Source of the DNA: Nitratifractor sp.
GTDB taxonomy: Bacteria > Campylobacterota > Campylobacteria > Campylobacterales > Sulfurovaceae
DNA: 64,000 nucleotides
Direction: 5' to 3'
NCBI GenBank assembly: GCA_015488535.1
Contig: WFNP01000043.1
Coordinates: forward strand, 1 to 64,000
Position 1 is the first letter of the stretch; the number at the start of each line of letters is the position of its first letter. The notes beneath the pieces are model-generated. The model was not told the origin of the DNA. It saw only the letters and a program-made list of their open reading frames with translations, and did not search any database. This document shows positions 37,985 through 47,128 of the stretch, in pieces. Made by a program: the position numbers and the translations under genes.

Positions 37985-39567
37985 GTTATCAACCTAAAGA
38001 TATAGCAGGTAAGTTGGCTGCGGGTTTTTTGAAAAATCCTCTTACGGCTGTATTGGGTGTAACTCTCTTACTTTTGGGTTTTATATCACTTCAGGTAATG
38101 CCCAGAGAAGAAGATCCCCAAATAGCCATTTCAGGCGGTGCTGTAATTGCCCCGATGCCGGGAGCTACACCCAAAGAGATAGAAAATGTTATTGTCAATC
38201 CTCTTGAGAGAAGAATTAGAGAGATTAAGGGTGTGGATCATGTTTACGGTATAGCTATGCATAATGTGGGTATCGTAAATGTTGTTTACAAAATCGGTGA
38301 AAGAAGAGAAGATGCCAACTTGAAGCTGTATGACAAAGTGATGCAGAATATGGATCAACTTCCAAAAGGTGTAATGCAACCGCTTGTAAAACCGTTTGAT
38401 ATTGATATTGACATACCGATTTTGACATTTGCCTTCTATCCAATCAAAGGTCAAAAAGCTGATTATGAAAAACTTTTTCCAATAGCCAGACGACTTCAGC
38501 AAAGAATCAATGCAGTAAAGAATGTGGCAAAAACTACTCTAAAAGGGGCTCATAAGCCTCAATTTAATGTAGAGGTTGATTTGCATAAATTGACTGCTTA
38601 TAATCTCTCTTTGGGACAAATTATGAAAGCTATTCAGTCAATTGCTGTAAATGTGCCAGATGTCAAAGGTAGAACAAAAGACAAAAAGCTTATGATATTT
38701 GGTGTAAAAAATGCAATTGATGATGTGGACGATGTAAAAAATATCATCGTAGCTCAATATATGGGCTCTCCAATATATCTAAGAGATGTGGCAAAAGTTC
38801 AAAGAGGTATAGATTTTCAAAATTTTAAAACAGCTTATGTAGGATTTAAAAAAGAAAAAGGTGATAATTTATCTCCGATAAAAGAGCAAATCACTCTGAC
38901 TGTATCCAAACTGGCAGGAACAAATGCCGTATTTGTGGCTAATGATGTGCTAAAAGTTATGGATGAATATAAAGACAAATTGAGAAAAGCCGGTTTTGGA
39001 TATATTGTAACAAGAGATTATGGTAAAAGAGCAAATGATGCTGTTAATGAGTTGGTGCACCACCTGGTCATTACGATTATTATTATTGCTGTAATGCTGG
39101 TATTTGCTCTTGGATTTAAAGAGTCTGTAATCGTTACATTTACAGTCCCTGCTATTTTGGCAATCACACTCTTTATAGCATATCTCTCCGGGCAGACAAT
39201 TAACCGTATTACACTCTTTGCATTCTTGCTATCTCTGGGGCTGTTGGTAGATGCTGCCATTATCGTAATTGAGAATATTCACCGACATATGCATTCACAC
39301 GAATCAGCACATAAACCTATGGATGAGTTGTTAATAGAAGCTACCGATGAGATTGGAGCTCCTACAAACATAGCAACACTTGCAATTATTATGACAATGG
39401 TTCCTATGCTCTTCGTTGGTGGTATGATGGGTTCATTTATGAAACCAATTCCTCTTAATGTGCCGGTAGCTTTGATTGCCTCACTTATTGTGGCATATAT
39501 ATTTACACCTTATTTGAGTCTGAAGTTGCTCAAAAGAGACAAGCATCATGAAGGTGGGGAGAAGTAA
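37981..39567 (+). CDS. RND permease, N-terminal half
   Basis: 528 residues, equal to the first half of an approximately 1050-residue AcrB-like pump. TM1 (TAVLGVTLLLLGFISLQV) is followed by a porter domain with MPREEDPQIAISGGAVIA and the large periplasmic loop, then TM2-TM6. TM4 carries LLSLGLLVDAAIIVIENIHR, the proton-relay Asp region of the family. It stops in the cytoplasmic loop after TM6 (YIFTPYLSLKLLKRDKHH). The stop TAA shares its last A with the ATG of the C-half gene. Substrates are unknown; the family includes drug, metal and lipid exporters. Confidence 0.9.
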   Translation: MSYQPKDIAGKLAAGFLKNPLTAVLGVTLLLLGFISLQVMPREEDPQIAISGGAVIAPMPGATPKEIENVIVNPLERRIREIKGVDHVYGIAMHNVGIVNVVYKIGERREDANLKLYDKVMQNMDQLPKGVMQPLVKPFDIDIDIPILTFAFYPIKGQKADYEKLFPIARRLQQRINAVKNVAKTTLKGAHKPQFNVEVDLHKLTAYNLSLGQIMKAIQSIAVNVPDVKGRTKDKKLMIFGVKNAIDDVDDVKNIIVAQYMGSPIYLRDVAKVQRGIDFQNFKTAYVGFKKEKGDNLSPIKEQITLTVSKLAGTNAVFVANDVLKVMDEYKDKLRKAGFGYIVTRDYGKRANDAVNELVHHLVITIIIIAVMLVFALGFKESVIVTFTVPAILAITLFIAYLSGQTINRITLFAFLLSLGLLVDAAIIVIENIHRHMHSHESAHKPMDELLIEATDEIGAPTNIATLAIIMTMVPMLFVGGMMGSFMKPIPLNVPVALIASLIVAYIFTPYLSLKLLKRDKHHEGGEK

Positions 39568-41303
39568 TGATGAAAAAATTTGAGAATTTTGTATATGCAA
39601 TACTTGATAAAAAAAGTAATAAAACATTGGTGATTTTACTTACACTTATAGCATTGGCAGGTTCTGTTATGATGCTTCCTACCAAAATAGTAAAAGCCAA
39701 GATGTTGCCCGGAAAAAGTGACAATACTTTCTCTGTATATATTGATACACCAACAGGTAGCTCAAAAGAGCAGACTTACAAAGTAGGGAAATGTGTAGTA
39801 GAGCATCTCAAAAATGAGCCTGAAATTTTGAATATGGAGATTTATGCCGGTATGGGGATACCGCTTGACTATGCAGGATTGGTCAAGGGTGCGGGTATGA
39901 AAAACAGTGAAAATGTAGCTGAAATTGCCGTAAATCTCACAGACAAGCACGAAAGAGAAGAGACAAGCTATATGATGGTAAGCCGGCTCAGGCCAGTCAT
40001 AAAAAAAGCATGTGAGCCATTGGTCAAAGGTACTACTGTCAAATTTGTAGAGCAACCTGCCGGACCTCCGACTCTGGCATCTATTGTGGTAGAGGTAACC
40101 GGTCACAATATAGATAAAATCAGAGAGTTGTCCAAAGAGGTGGCATCCATTTTGAAAAAGACACCAAAACTGGTAGATGTGGATATTATGATGGATGATA
40201 TCTACAAAAAATATGAGCTAATACCGGACAAAGAAAAAATTGCCAGAAGCGGGCTTAGTGTAGAGCAGGTAAACAATATTATCTATTTGGCATTTGAGGG
40301 TATGGCGGTAGCACATAAAAATTCAGCCAATGAGCCGGACCAGATTCAGATATTTGAGATACTTGATCCAAATACCAAAAGATTTGAAAATAGAAGCAAG
40401 CAGGCACTTGAAGAGAAACTCAATGAGTTAAATCTTATGAATATGAAAGGTATGATGGTGCCGGTAAGTGAAGTAGTCCATGTAAAAGAGGTGGATTCTC
40501 AACCATCTATCATGCAAAAAGATTTGCACAGAATGATAAATGTAACAGCTGAAACTGATGAAGAGTCTCAAGTTTATCCTCTGCTTGAAGCCAGAGATAT
40601 GATGATAAAGCATTTCAAAAAGTTAGGGTACAAGGTCGAAAAAGAGCCTGGAATGAGTACTTATATGTTTGATTTGCATCTAACCGACCCCAAAACTGGA
40701 GAGAAGTATCTGCTCAGATGGGATGGTGAAATGAAAGTAACACTTGATACTTTCCGTGATTTGGGTGGAGCATTTATCGGAGCATTGGTGCTTATATTCT
40801 TGCTGCTTGTTATCTACTACAAGAGTTATACACTAAGTGGTATCGTTCTAGCTGGAAGTTTCTTGTCAATCATTGGGGTAATTGTTGGACACTGGGTAGC
40901 TGATTTGGTTACAAGAGATACATTCTTTTTAACAGCTACTTCACTAATCGGATTTATTGCATTGATGGGTATTAGCTCAAGAAACTCTTTGTTGTTGATT
41001 GATTTTGCAAAGAGTCTGATGGAGGCTCACGGTATGCCAAAAAGAAGAGCAATAGCAGTAGCTTCTGCTACAAGAGCCAAGCCTATTATGCTCACAGCAA
41101 TTGCTATTATTTTGGGTTCAGCACTTCTTGCAAGTGATCCAATCTTTGGAGGACTCGGAGTAGCTCTTATTTCTGGAACAGTAGCGGCAGTATTTGTATC
41201 ATTGATATTTGTGCCGGTATTGATGGATAATGCCAAAGCTATGGATTTGGATGATGATAATCCAATTCATCATGATAAAAAGAATATATCAATAACCAAA
41301 TAG
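39567..41303 (+). CDS. RND permease, C-terminal half
   Basis: 578 residues, corresponding to the second half of an RND pump. Begins with TM7 (NKTLVILLTLIALAGSVMML), has its own periplasmic porter/docking region (about 40-370), then TM8-TM12 (LGGAFIGALVLIFLLLVIYY through GTVAAVFVSLIFVPVLMD). TM10 contains the conserved GFIALMGISSRNSLLLIDFA. The two halves must assemble together since each lacks six helices. A terminator follows the gene. Confidence 0.9.
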   Translation: MMKKFENFVYAILDKKSNKTLVILLTLIALAGSVMMLPTKIVKAKMLPGKSDNTFSVYIDTPTGSSKEQTYKVGKCVVEHLKNEPEILNMEIYAGMGIPLDYAGLVKGAGMKNSENVAEIAVNLTDKHEREETSYMMVSRLRPVIKKACEPLVKGTTVKFVEQPAGPPTLASIVVEVTGHNIDKIRELSKEVASILKKTPKLVDVDIMMDDIYKKYELIPDKEKIARSGLSVEQVNNIIYLAFEGMAVAHKNSANEPDQIQIFEILDPNTKRFENRSKQALEEKLNELNLMNMKGMMVPVSEVVHVKEVDSQPSIMQKDLHRMINVTAETDEESQVYPLLEARDMMIKHFKKLGYKVEKEPGMSTYMFDLHLTDPKTGEKYLLRWDGEMKVTLDTFRDLGGAFIGALVLIFLLLVIYYKSYTLSGIVLAGSFLSIIGVIVGHWVADLVTRDTFFLTATSLIGFIALMGISSRNSLLLIDFAKSLMEAHGMPKRRAIAVASATRAKPIMLTAIAIILGSALLASDPIFGGLGVALISGTVAAVFVSLIFVPVLMDNAKAMDLDDDNPIHHDKKNISITK

Positions 41304-41329
41304 ATTTTTCTCTCTTTATTATCTCTTCT

Positions 41330-41359
41330 TGCTCCCAAATTCTATTTGGGGGCATTTTT
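41330..41359 (+). terminator. Rho-independent terminator of the RND operon
   Basis: TGCTCCCAAAT (41330-41340), loop TCT, ATTTGGGGGCA (41344-41354), then TTTTTA. An 11-bp stem with one G-T pair and a T-run: a classical intrinsic terminator. Confidence 0.85.
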
Positions 41360-41389
41360 AAATACACCAATTACTAATAAGCAAAAGAG

Positions 41390-41395
41390 TATAAT
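41390..41395 (+). promoter_or_regulatory. efp promoter -10 box
   Basis: TATAAT 31 bases before the efp ATG, downstream of the RND terminator, so efp forms a new transcription unit. The leader holds a TTAGGAG ribosome binding site. Confidence 0.5.
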
Positions 41396-41426
41396 TACTT
41401 ATATTTTAATTTTTAGGAGTATATTA

Positions 41427-41990
41427 ATGGCAACAGTAGGAATGGGTGATATTAAAAAGGGTGTCAGACTTGAAATTGACGGTAACCCCTTTAAAGTAAT
41501 CGAGTTTCAACATGTCAAACCTGGTAAAGGTGCTGCATTTGTAAGAATGAAAATAAGAAACTTATCTACCGGTAAAGTAATAGAAAAGACTGTTCATGCC
41601 GGTGATAAATTTGAAGTGCCGAATTTAGAGCAGAAGAAGATGCAGTATCTCTATGATGACGGTGAATTTTTACAATTTATGGATATGCAGACTTATGATC
41701 AGATAGGTTTGACAAAAGAGCAGGTAGGTGAAGTGTTTGATTTTATGATTGACGGAATGGAGGCTGATATCTTATTCCATAACGGCAAGCCTATTACTGT
41801 GGAAATTCCTCAAACAGTAGTATTAAAAGTAGTAGATACACCACCTAATTTCAAAGGTGATTCTCAGGGTGGTAAAAAACCGGCTACTTTGGAGAGTGGA
41901 GCAGTTGTGCAGGTGCCTTTCCATATTTTAGAGGGTGACAGTATAAAGGTGGATACTACAGAGGGTAAATATTTAGAAAAAGTAAAATAA
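41427..41990 (+). CDS. efp: Translation elongation factor P
   Basis: 187 residues from ATG at 41427 ([19 protein letters not shown]). Rescues ribosomes stalled on polyproline. The domain I loop carrying the modifiable residue is [16 protein letters not shown], with Lys in PGKGAAF near residue 34, the form used by EpmA-type lysylation; no epmA/epmB is in this window. Domains II and III follow, ending EGKYLEKVK. The open frame reaches back to a TTG at 41346 inside the terminator, which I reject. Confidence 0.96.
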   Translation: MATVGMGDIKKGVRLEIDGNPFKVIEFQHVKPGKGAAFVRMKIRNLSTGKVIEKTVHAGDKFEVPNLEQKKMQYLYDDGEFLQFMDMQTYDQIGLTKEQVGEVFDFMIDGMEADILFHNGKPITVEIPQTVVLKVVDTPPNFKGDSQGGKKPATLESGAVVQVPFHILEGDSIKVDTTEGKYLEKVK

Positions 41991-42010
41991 GCTTTAAAAG
42001 GAGGCAAATT

Positions 42011-42577
42011 ATGGCAAAAGCGATTGTGCCTTTGGCAGAAGGATTTGAAGAGATAGAAGCAGTTACTATTATAGATATTATGCGAAGAGGCGGAGTAGAA
42101 GTTACAAGTGTGCATCTTGATGGTGAATTTGCTACTGATTTGGTATTGGGTGCAAACGGTATCACTGTTCAAGCTGATATGAATATCAAAAATGTGGTAG
42201 TAGATGAGTATGATGCTATTGTTCTACCCGGCGGTTGGGGTGGCACAAACAGATTGGCAGAAGACAGAGATGCCCAGAGATTGCTAAAAGAGTTTGCCGA
42301 TGCCGGTAAATGGGTAGCAGCAATGTGTGCAGCTCCTTATGCTCTACATAAAGCAGGAGTATTGAGTCAAAGATATACATGCTATCCGAGTGTAGAAGAA
42401 CAAATCAGAGCAGAAGATAGAGTAGATGAGATTGTAGTAGTAGATGGCAAAGTGGTTACATCTCAAGGTCCTGCTACAGCAATCTGTTTTGCTCTTGAGT
42501 TGGTCAGACAACTTGTAGGTGAAGAGAGTCACAAAGCAGTAAGAGAAGGGACTTTGGCTGCATACTGCCCGGAATAA
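42011..42577 (+). CDS. DJ-1/PfpI-family protein (YajL-like)
   Basis: 188 residues. The N-terminus AKAIVPLAEGFEEIEAVTIIDIMRRGG, split as in DJ-1/YajL, contributes the Glu near 16; the nucleophile Cys is in AAMCAAPYALHKAG near residue 107, and SQGPATAICFALELV near 156 is typical. DJ-1/YajL proteins act on oxidative or glyoxal stress (glyoxalase or chaperone activity); the exact function is debated. Spaced 20 bases after efp and likely cotranscribed. A repeat region follows. Confidence 0.85.
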   Translation: MAKAIVPLAEGFEEIEAVTIIDIMRRGGVEVTSVHLDGEFATDLVLGANGITVQADMNIKNVVVDEYDAIVLPGGWGGTNRLAEDRDAQRLLKEFADAGKWVAAMCAAPYALHKAGVLSQRYTCYPSVEEQIRAEDRVDEIVVVDGKVVTSQGPATAICFALELVRQLVGEESHKAVREGTLAAYCPE

Positions 42578-42591
42578 CAGATAAAATTATT

Positions 42592-42835
42592 TACTGATGT
42601 TACGCGTATAATTTGAAACAACTTTGTTTAAGTGTAACGCAAGTCTCGGATAAGAGATAACTAAGTGCCATTCACTTTGGGGTGGGGCTTCAACCCCACA
42701 AAAAAGATGAGTTAAAGTCCCACCCCCAATGTAGAGTATTTACTTCTCTAAGAAGATTGGGCTTAAACGAGACTCGCGTTAAGTGTAATTCACTTTTTTT
42801 GGGGGGGGTGAGGCTTTAGCCTCACATATTAAAAG
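42592..42835. repeat. Composite intergenic repeat region
   Basis: Fills most of the gene-free gap 42578-42900 between convergent genes. The left end ACTGATGTTACGCGTATA (42593-42610) matches the terminal repeat of copy A at 4102. Next is AACTTTGTTTAAGTGTAA, shared with 19422. Then an inner pair: AAGTGTAACGCAAGTCTCG (42630-42648) with the inverse CGAGACTCGCGTTAAGTGT (42768-42786). Between them are GTGGGGCTTCAACCCCAC and a diverged second hairpin ending AAAGTCCCACCCCC. A third hairpin, GTGAGGCTTTAGCCTCAC (42809-42826), lies outside. This reads as an element inserted in or fused with another. From 42836 to 42900 I see only AT-rich sequence. Confidence 0.65.
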
Positions 42836-42900
42836 ATCTTAATACTGCTTTATGTGTATAAGGTTAGTTATTCAATAATATTTAATATAATTTTGTCTTA

Positions 42901-44100
42901 TTACATACCCGGTATTCTCGGTATTCTACCAAGCTTAGAGTTTCTACAATACCAACCCCAACCCTTTTTGAGCCAATGTCCGATGACTGGCATAGGTATC
43001 ATTTTGCCACCTTTATTATCTCTATATACAAACGCAGCACCATCTCCGCTATCCATTACACACAAGATATTAAGATGCTCAGAGTAACCTTTTCGCTCAT
43101 TACTCCCTTTTTCCATAGCTTCGATATTAAAGGCGGTATTTCTTGCCATTACTTCAGCAATATGCCCCTGCTTGGCTCTCCAATCCGGTCCTTCAAGAGC
43201 GGCACTGTCACCGATGGCAAATACTTTATACTTTTCACCCGTTTCATCATAATCATGTGATACTTCACAATAGTCATTTATCTTGATAAGTCCAGCTTCA
43301 TTTAGAGGTAAATCGGAGTTTTTAAATACGCTATGTCCATCTCCTGCCGGTATAAACATTGTAAAATCACTCTCCAATTTACTATCATCTTCAAATACAA
43401 TACCATCAGCCTCAAATCGTTTGATTTTCTTTCCAAAGTGTTTTTTAATATTTAACTTATTGAAAAATATATCCATCATTTTGAGTGCCTGTTCTCCCAT
43501 TCTCGCCCCAGGTGTTGCCATAGGAGCAAAGAATGTAAGCTCAAACTTGTCTCTGATTCCAAGCTTTTTGAGTCTATTATGAAGATTAAATATTACCTCA
43601 AATGCCGGACCTCCACGCACATTGCTTGGGTCTTTTGGATTGCCTCCAAATCCCATAGCAATTTTACCGCTACCTTTTGCTATCAATTTATCAATAGCTT
43701 TTTTTATTTCAACAGACTCTTCTGGTTTGCCACAAATTGATAAGAAATTTTCGGCTCCTTCGTGCTTGACTTTGCCACTACCAATGGCGATTATCAAATA
43801 TTCACATTCTAACTCAGAGTTTTCACAAACTATTCTATACTCTTTGGAGTGTATCTCTTTTACACTATCTTGAATAAATTTAAATCCATGGACCTTGCTT
43901 AGCTCTTCGAGTGATACAGATATATCACTAAACTCTATTTCACCTGTTGGCACCCAGATAGAGGTGGGGTATATATAAAAATAGTCTCTATCTGATACCA
44001 AGGTTACCTCAAAGCCACTTTTTCTCAAAAAGATGGCAGCTTCCAATCCTGCAAAACCACCACCAAGAATCAAAATTTTACTTTTGATAACCTTACTCAT
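42901..44100 (-). CDS. Sulfide:quinone reductase-like FAD oxidoreductase
   Basis: 399 residues. The FAD-binding N-terminus ILILGGGFAGLEAAIFLRKSG (near 8-28) and the second FAD contact KVFAIGDSAALEGPDWRAKQG (near 295) define a two-dinucleotide-fold flavoprotein. The C-terminus (SGDGAAFVYRD, PVIGHWLKKGWGWYCR) resembles SQR and type II NADH dehydrogenase relatives that sit on the membrane and reduce quinone. Several Cys residues exist (about 124 and 350 among them), but I cannot confirm the redox pair of SQR. It starts two bases after ccoG ends, in one operon, suggesting a respiratory role. Sulfide as substrate is an inference. Confidence 0.65.
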   Translation of the reverse strand: MSKVIKSKILILGGGFAGLEAAIFLRKSGFEVTLVSDRDYFYIYPTSIWVPTGEIEFSDISVSLEELSKVHGFKFIQDSVKEIHSKEYRIVCENSELECEYLIIAIGSGKVKHEGAENFLSICGKPEESVEIKKAIDKLIAKGSGKIAMGFGGNPKDPSNVRGGPAFEVIFNLHNRLKKLGIRDKFELTFFAPMATPGARMGEQALKMMDIFFNKLNIKKHFGKKIKRFEADGIVFEDDSKLESDFTMFIPAGDGHSVFKNSDLPLNEAGLIKINDYCEVSHDYDETGEKYKVFAIGDSAALEGPDWRAKQGHIAEVMARNTAFNIEAMEKGSNERKGYSEHLNILCVMDSGDGAAFVYRDNKGGKMIPMPVIGHWLKKGWGWYCRNSKLGRIPRIPGM

Positions 44101-44101
44101 T

Positions 44102-45577
44102 TTATTTTTTCACCTTGTTTTTAAGCTCTGTAACAGATGGATATACAAATACTGTCTTTCTAAATACACTGATTTTTTTAGGGTCATCTACTGCATAAGC
44201 ATGGATTGTGATTGGAATAGGTACATCTTTTGCTTCATTCTTAGCTAAGATATCTTTTGTTTCCAATACAACAATTTTCTTTTTCTTATATTCAGAAGCC
44301 AAATGGAATGCCTCTTTTGGTCTTACAATTTTGATTTTATCATTACCTTGAACCTCAAAGTAATATTTATGAGGCTTATTGTCTGTATTTTGGAAAAGGA
44401 ATACATAATCATTCTCTACTCTTCCATCTGGATAAATTTTGTAGAGTCTTGTAGTTTTATTCACATTTAGAAGCATATGCTCTTTTTTGCTTCCCATAAA
44501 GAACAACATTCCCAAAACTATTGCCAAAACTGTAAAGTATGCTATAACTTTTGGTCTTAGATATCTGGTTTTTCCTTCATGTCTGAGAGCTTCTCTTTCA
44601 CTTGACCACTGCACCAATGAAGGTCTGCCATAAGCTGCTTGAACCTCTGTACAGGCATCTACACACTCCAAACAGTTTATACACTCAAGCTGTAACCCTT
44701 TTCTAATGTCAATATGAGTAGGACAGACTGTTACACATTTTTCACAGGCGATACACTCTGCATCAGGATTTTTTTCTAATAACTCTTTTCGTTTATGCAC
44801 AGCCTTGTGTCTTTCATTACCTTCACCTTCATATATTTGACCACCTCTGATTGGGTCATATACCGCCATAATGGTATCATCATCATACAATACTGATTGC
44901 ACCCTGCTGTATGGGCAGATATATACACAAAAGTTCTCTTTGATAAATACAACATCAGCAATTAAAAAGAGTGCAACACCTATCCAAAAGCCCATCAAGA
45001 CTGTATGGTTTGACGGATCTTGAATATATTTGAAAAAATCTTCCGGTGGGACGAAATACCATAAAAAGTCAGCAGCTGCGATAAATGCCAAAATAGACCA
45101 TATAGCTATTGCTATAATCTTTTTGGTCATATTTTCTGGTTTGCTTAAATCAACCTCTTGCTGTTTATTTGAGATTCTTTTATATAGATGAAGAAGTTTA
45201 GTCTCAATCAAATCTCTGTAAAGGACTCTAAAGATTGTCTGCGGACATGCCCAACCGCACCATACTCTACCACCTACCGATGTAAGAGCAAAAATTCCAA
45301 GGAATAGTAGCATCAACAAAAACGGCATTAGATAAAGCTCTTGCATATCAAATCGAACAAAGAAGAAGTGTAACTGTTTATGGTCAAAGTTTAATAAGAA
45401 GAAGTGATTCCCATTTATTCTAATCCAAGGCAGTATCAATGATATGATTGATATTGCCACATACATCCAGTATCTTTTTATTCTATATGGTATCCAACCT
45501 TTAAGATACTCCTTTGCATTTACTTTTTTCTCTTTTGGTTTTTTCAGATTCTCATTTTCGAGCGTAGCTTCTTGCAT
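44102..45577 (-). CDS. ccoG: cbb3 oxidase accessory protein CcoG (RdxA/FixG)
   Basis: 491 residues. Integral membrane iron-sulfur protein needed for copper handling in cbb3 cytochrome oxidase assembly. Membrane helices at about 38-56, 78-98, 155-175 and 190-208; Cys motifs GRVWCGWACPQTIF near 105 and CVYICPYSRVQSVL near 217; two 4Fe-4S ferredoxin sites CIACEKCVTVCP (near 275) and CINCLECVDAC (near 295). The C-terminal periplasmic domain is IG-like. The ATG shares a base with the stop of the upstream regulator-like gene, so the two are coupled. Structural cbb3 genes are not in the window. Confidence 0.93.
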   Translation of the reverse strand: MQEATLENENLKKPKEKKVNAKEYLKGWIPYRIKRYWMYVAISIISLILPWIRINGNHFFLLNFDHKQLHFFFVRFDMQELYLMPFLLMLLFLGIFALTSVGGRVWCGWACPQTIFRVLYRDLIETKLLHLYKRISNKQQEVDLSKPENMTKKIIAIAIWSILAFIAAADFLWYFVPPEDFFKYIQDPSNHTVLMGFWIGVALFLIADVVFIKENFCVYICPYSRVQSVLYDDDTIMAVYDPIRGGQIYEGEGNERHKAVHKRKELLEKNPDAECIACEKCVTVCPTHIDIRKGLQLECINCLECVDACTEVQAAYGRPSLVQWSSEREALRHEGKTRYLRPKVIAYFTVLAIVLGMLFFMGSKKEHMLLNVNKTTRLYKIYPDGRVENDYVFLFQNTDNKPHKYYFEVQGNDKIKIVRPKEAFHLASEYKKKKIVVLETKDILAKNEAKDVPIPITIHAYAVDDPKKISVFRKTVFVYPSVTELKNKVKK

Positions 45578-46257
45578 TATTTTCCTTTCTGTATTGGTTT
45601 TAAATTGTTATCAAATGTGCAACTAAGTTGCATATCTTTTTGCTCTACGGTTTTAATTCTGTTCTTAGCTTCTTGTAGCCATGAATCATCAACTATCTTT
45701 TTTAGTTGCCTCGATTCGATATAGTCCTTTAAAGAGCTTCGGCTTATACCTAACTCTCTGGCCAAAGCACTTACACTTTTGCCATTTTTAAGTCCTTCCA
45801 GTATCTCAGAGAGATAAATATCAAACTTAGATGAGGATTTTCGTCCCTTCGGTCTGCCTACACGAGTGTCTGTTTTGCTCTTTTCTTCATCACTTTTGAG
45901 TTTCATAAGAATAGGCAATATTTCAGACAATCCTGTTTGGGCAGTAACCTCTATATGATTGATGGCGATATGGAGTGATATATCTCTGCTAAGCATACAA
46001 TTTATCACCATAATAGCCTCTTGCATATCATAGGATAAGACTTCTATTCTCTCAACTATGATAATATTACCACCGCTTAGAGAATGGATAAACTCTCTAA
46101 ATCGTCTCCTCTCTTCAAGTGGAAGCTTTGAATTTTCGAACTCTATCATCTCATCATCGAGGGTCAATCCTTTCTCTTTGGCATACGATATAATCGTAGC
46201 TCTTTGAGACAGAATTGAATCATTGCCCCAGAGCTGTCTCATGACTGCATATGTCAA
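45577..46257 (-). CDS. Resolvase-fold protein with lost catalytic residues, HTH
   Basis: 226 residues. Its layout matches small serine recombinases: an N-terminal domain (1-130), a basic GRPKGRKSSSKF hinge near 138 and an HTH SVSALARELGISRSSLKDYI near 163-182. The key residues are missing. Where resolvases have Y-x-R-V-S with the nucleophile serine, it has YAVMRQLWGNDS; where they have LDRLSRS, it has IEVLSYD. It is therefore probably a DNA-binding regulator and not a recombinase. It starts at TTG 46257 with GGAGTGAGGA upstream, and is translationally coupled to ccoG, so it may control that operon. Confidence 0.6.
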   Translation of the reverse strand: MTYAVMRQLWGNDSILSQRATIISYAKEKGLTLDDEMIEFENSKLPLEERRRFREFIHSLSGGNIIIVERIEVLSYDMQEAIMVINCMLSRDISLHIAINHIEVTAQTGLSEILPILMKLKSDEEKSKTDTRVGRPKGRKSSSKFDIYLSEILEGLKNGKSVSALARELGISRSSLKDYIESRQLKKIVDDSWLQEAKNRIKTVEQKDMQLSCTFDNNLKPIQKGK

Positions 46258-46400
46258 TCCTCACTCCTTTCAATTAATCCCTCACGCAAAATATTATCTT
46301 TAAAATGGTGAAATAATTCTTAAAATGTTATATTTTTTCGTCATTTACTCGTTTTTCCGTCAAATTTTTGTGCTAAAATTGCACTACAAAGGAGAAAATA

Positions 46401-46874
46401 ATGAAATTAACACATCTTGATGAGCAAGATAAACCCAAAATGGTAGATGTATCAAGTAAAGATGAAACCATTAGAACAGCAACTGCAAGTGGAATAATTC
46501 AAATGAGCCGTGATGCTTATGAGGCAGTCATAGAAAACAGAGCCAAAAAGGGACCAGTGCTTCAAACAGCAGTAATTGCGGCTATTCAAGGCACTAAAAG
46601 AACTCCGGAGTTAATCCCTATGTGCCATCCATTGATGCTTAGTTCTGTAAAAACCGATATAGAGGAGTTACCGGAGTTACCGGGATTTAAACTATTTGTT
46701 ACAGCCAAACTTACAGGCAAAACCGGTGTAGAGATGGAGGCACTCACTGGTGTGAGTATAGGGCTTTTGACAATATATGATATGTTAAAAGCCATAGATA
46801 AGGCTATGGTAATAAAAGATATTCAACTTGAATCCAAAACAGGAGGTAAAAGCGGTGATTTTAGACGAGAATAA
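46401..46874 (+). CDS. moaC: Cyclic pyranopterin monophosphate synthase
   Basis: 157 residues. With MoaA it turns GTP into cyclic pyranopterin monophosphate, the first step of molybdenum cofactor synthesis. Signatures: [18 protein letters not shown] near 13, [17 protein letters not shown] near 73 and [28 protein letters not shown] with the catalytic Lys nearby. The promoter region faces the divergent regulator gene; GCTAAAATTGC holds a -10-like box. Molybdoenzymes (nitrate reductase, polysulfide reductase) are common in this group. Confidence 0.96.
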   Translation: MKLTHLDEQDKPKMVDVSSKDETIRTATASGIIQMSRDAYEAVIENRAKKGPVLQTAVIAAIQGTKRTPELIPMCHPLMLSSVKTDIEELPELPGFKLFVTAKLTGKTGVEMEALTGVSIGLLTIYDMLKAIDKAMVIKDIQLESKTGGKSGDFRRE

Positions 46875-47124
46875 TCAAGATAAACCAAAAATTGAGTATC
46901 CGACTCAATGGGGATTTAAAATAATAGGCAGAGACAAAGATAAATTACACCAAGCCGTCAAAGATGTAATGGGTGAAAAAGAGCATCTGTGCCATTACGG
47001 AAATCCCTCTAAAAACGGCAAGTTTCACAGTTATAACGCAAGTTGTGAAGTCCAATCTCAAGAAGAGAGAGACAGACTCTTTAAAGCATTTCAAGACCAT
47101 GATGATGTAAAAATGGTGATATAA
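46855..47124 (+). CDS. DUF493/YbeD-like small protein
   Basis: 89 residues from GTG at 46855, placed by AGGAGG eight bases upstream inside the end of moaC (20-base overlap). A single alpha/beta domain with [21 protein letters not shown] and [21 protein letters not shown] resembles the DUF493 (YbeD) family, ACT-like regulatory proteins of unsettled function. Its coupling to moaC may be conserved or accidental. Confidence 0.7.
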   Translation: MILDENNQDKPKIEYPTQWGFKIIGRDKDKLHQAVKDVMGEKEHLCHYGNPSKNGKFHSYNASCEVQSQEERDRLFKAFQDHDDVKMVI

Positions 47125-47128
47125 TTTT

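Noticed and set aside
39540-39600. Sequencing frameshift as the cause of the split RND permease
   Set aside because: The junction has an overlapping TAATG, the first half ends in a normal charged tail and the second begins with a proper N-terminus, so two real genes are more likely. Reads would settle it.
41346-41426. Longer N-terminus for EF-P from TTG 41346
   Set aside because: It would start inside the upstream terminator and cross the -10 box; the family start is at 41427 with a good ribosome binding site.
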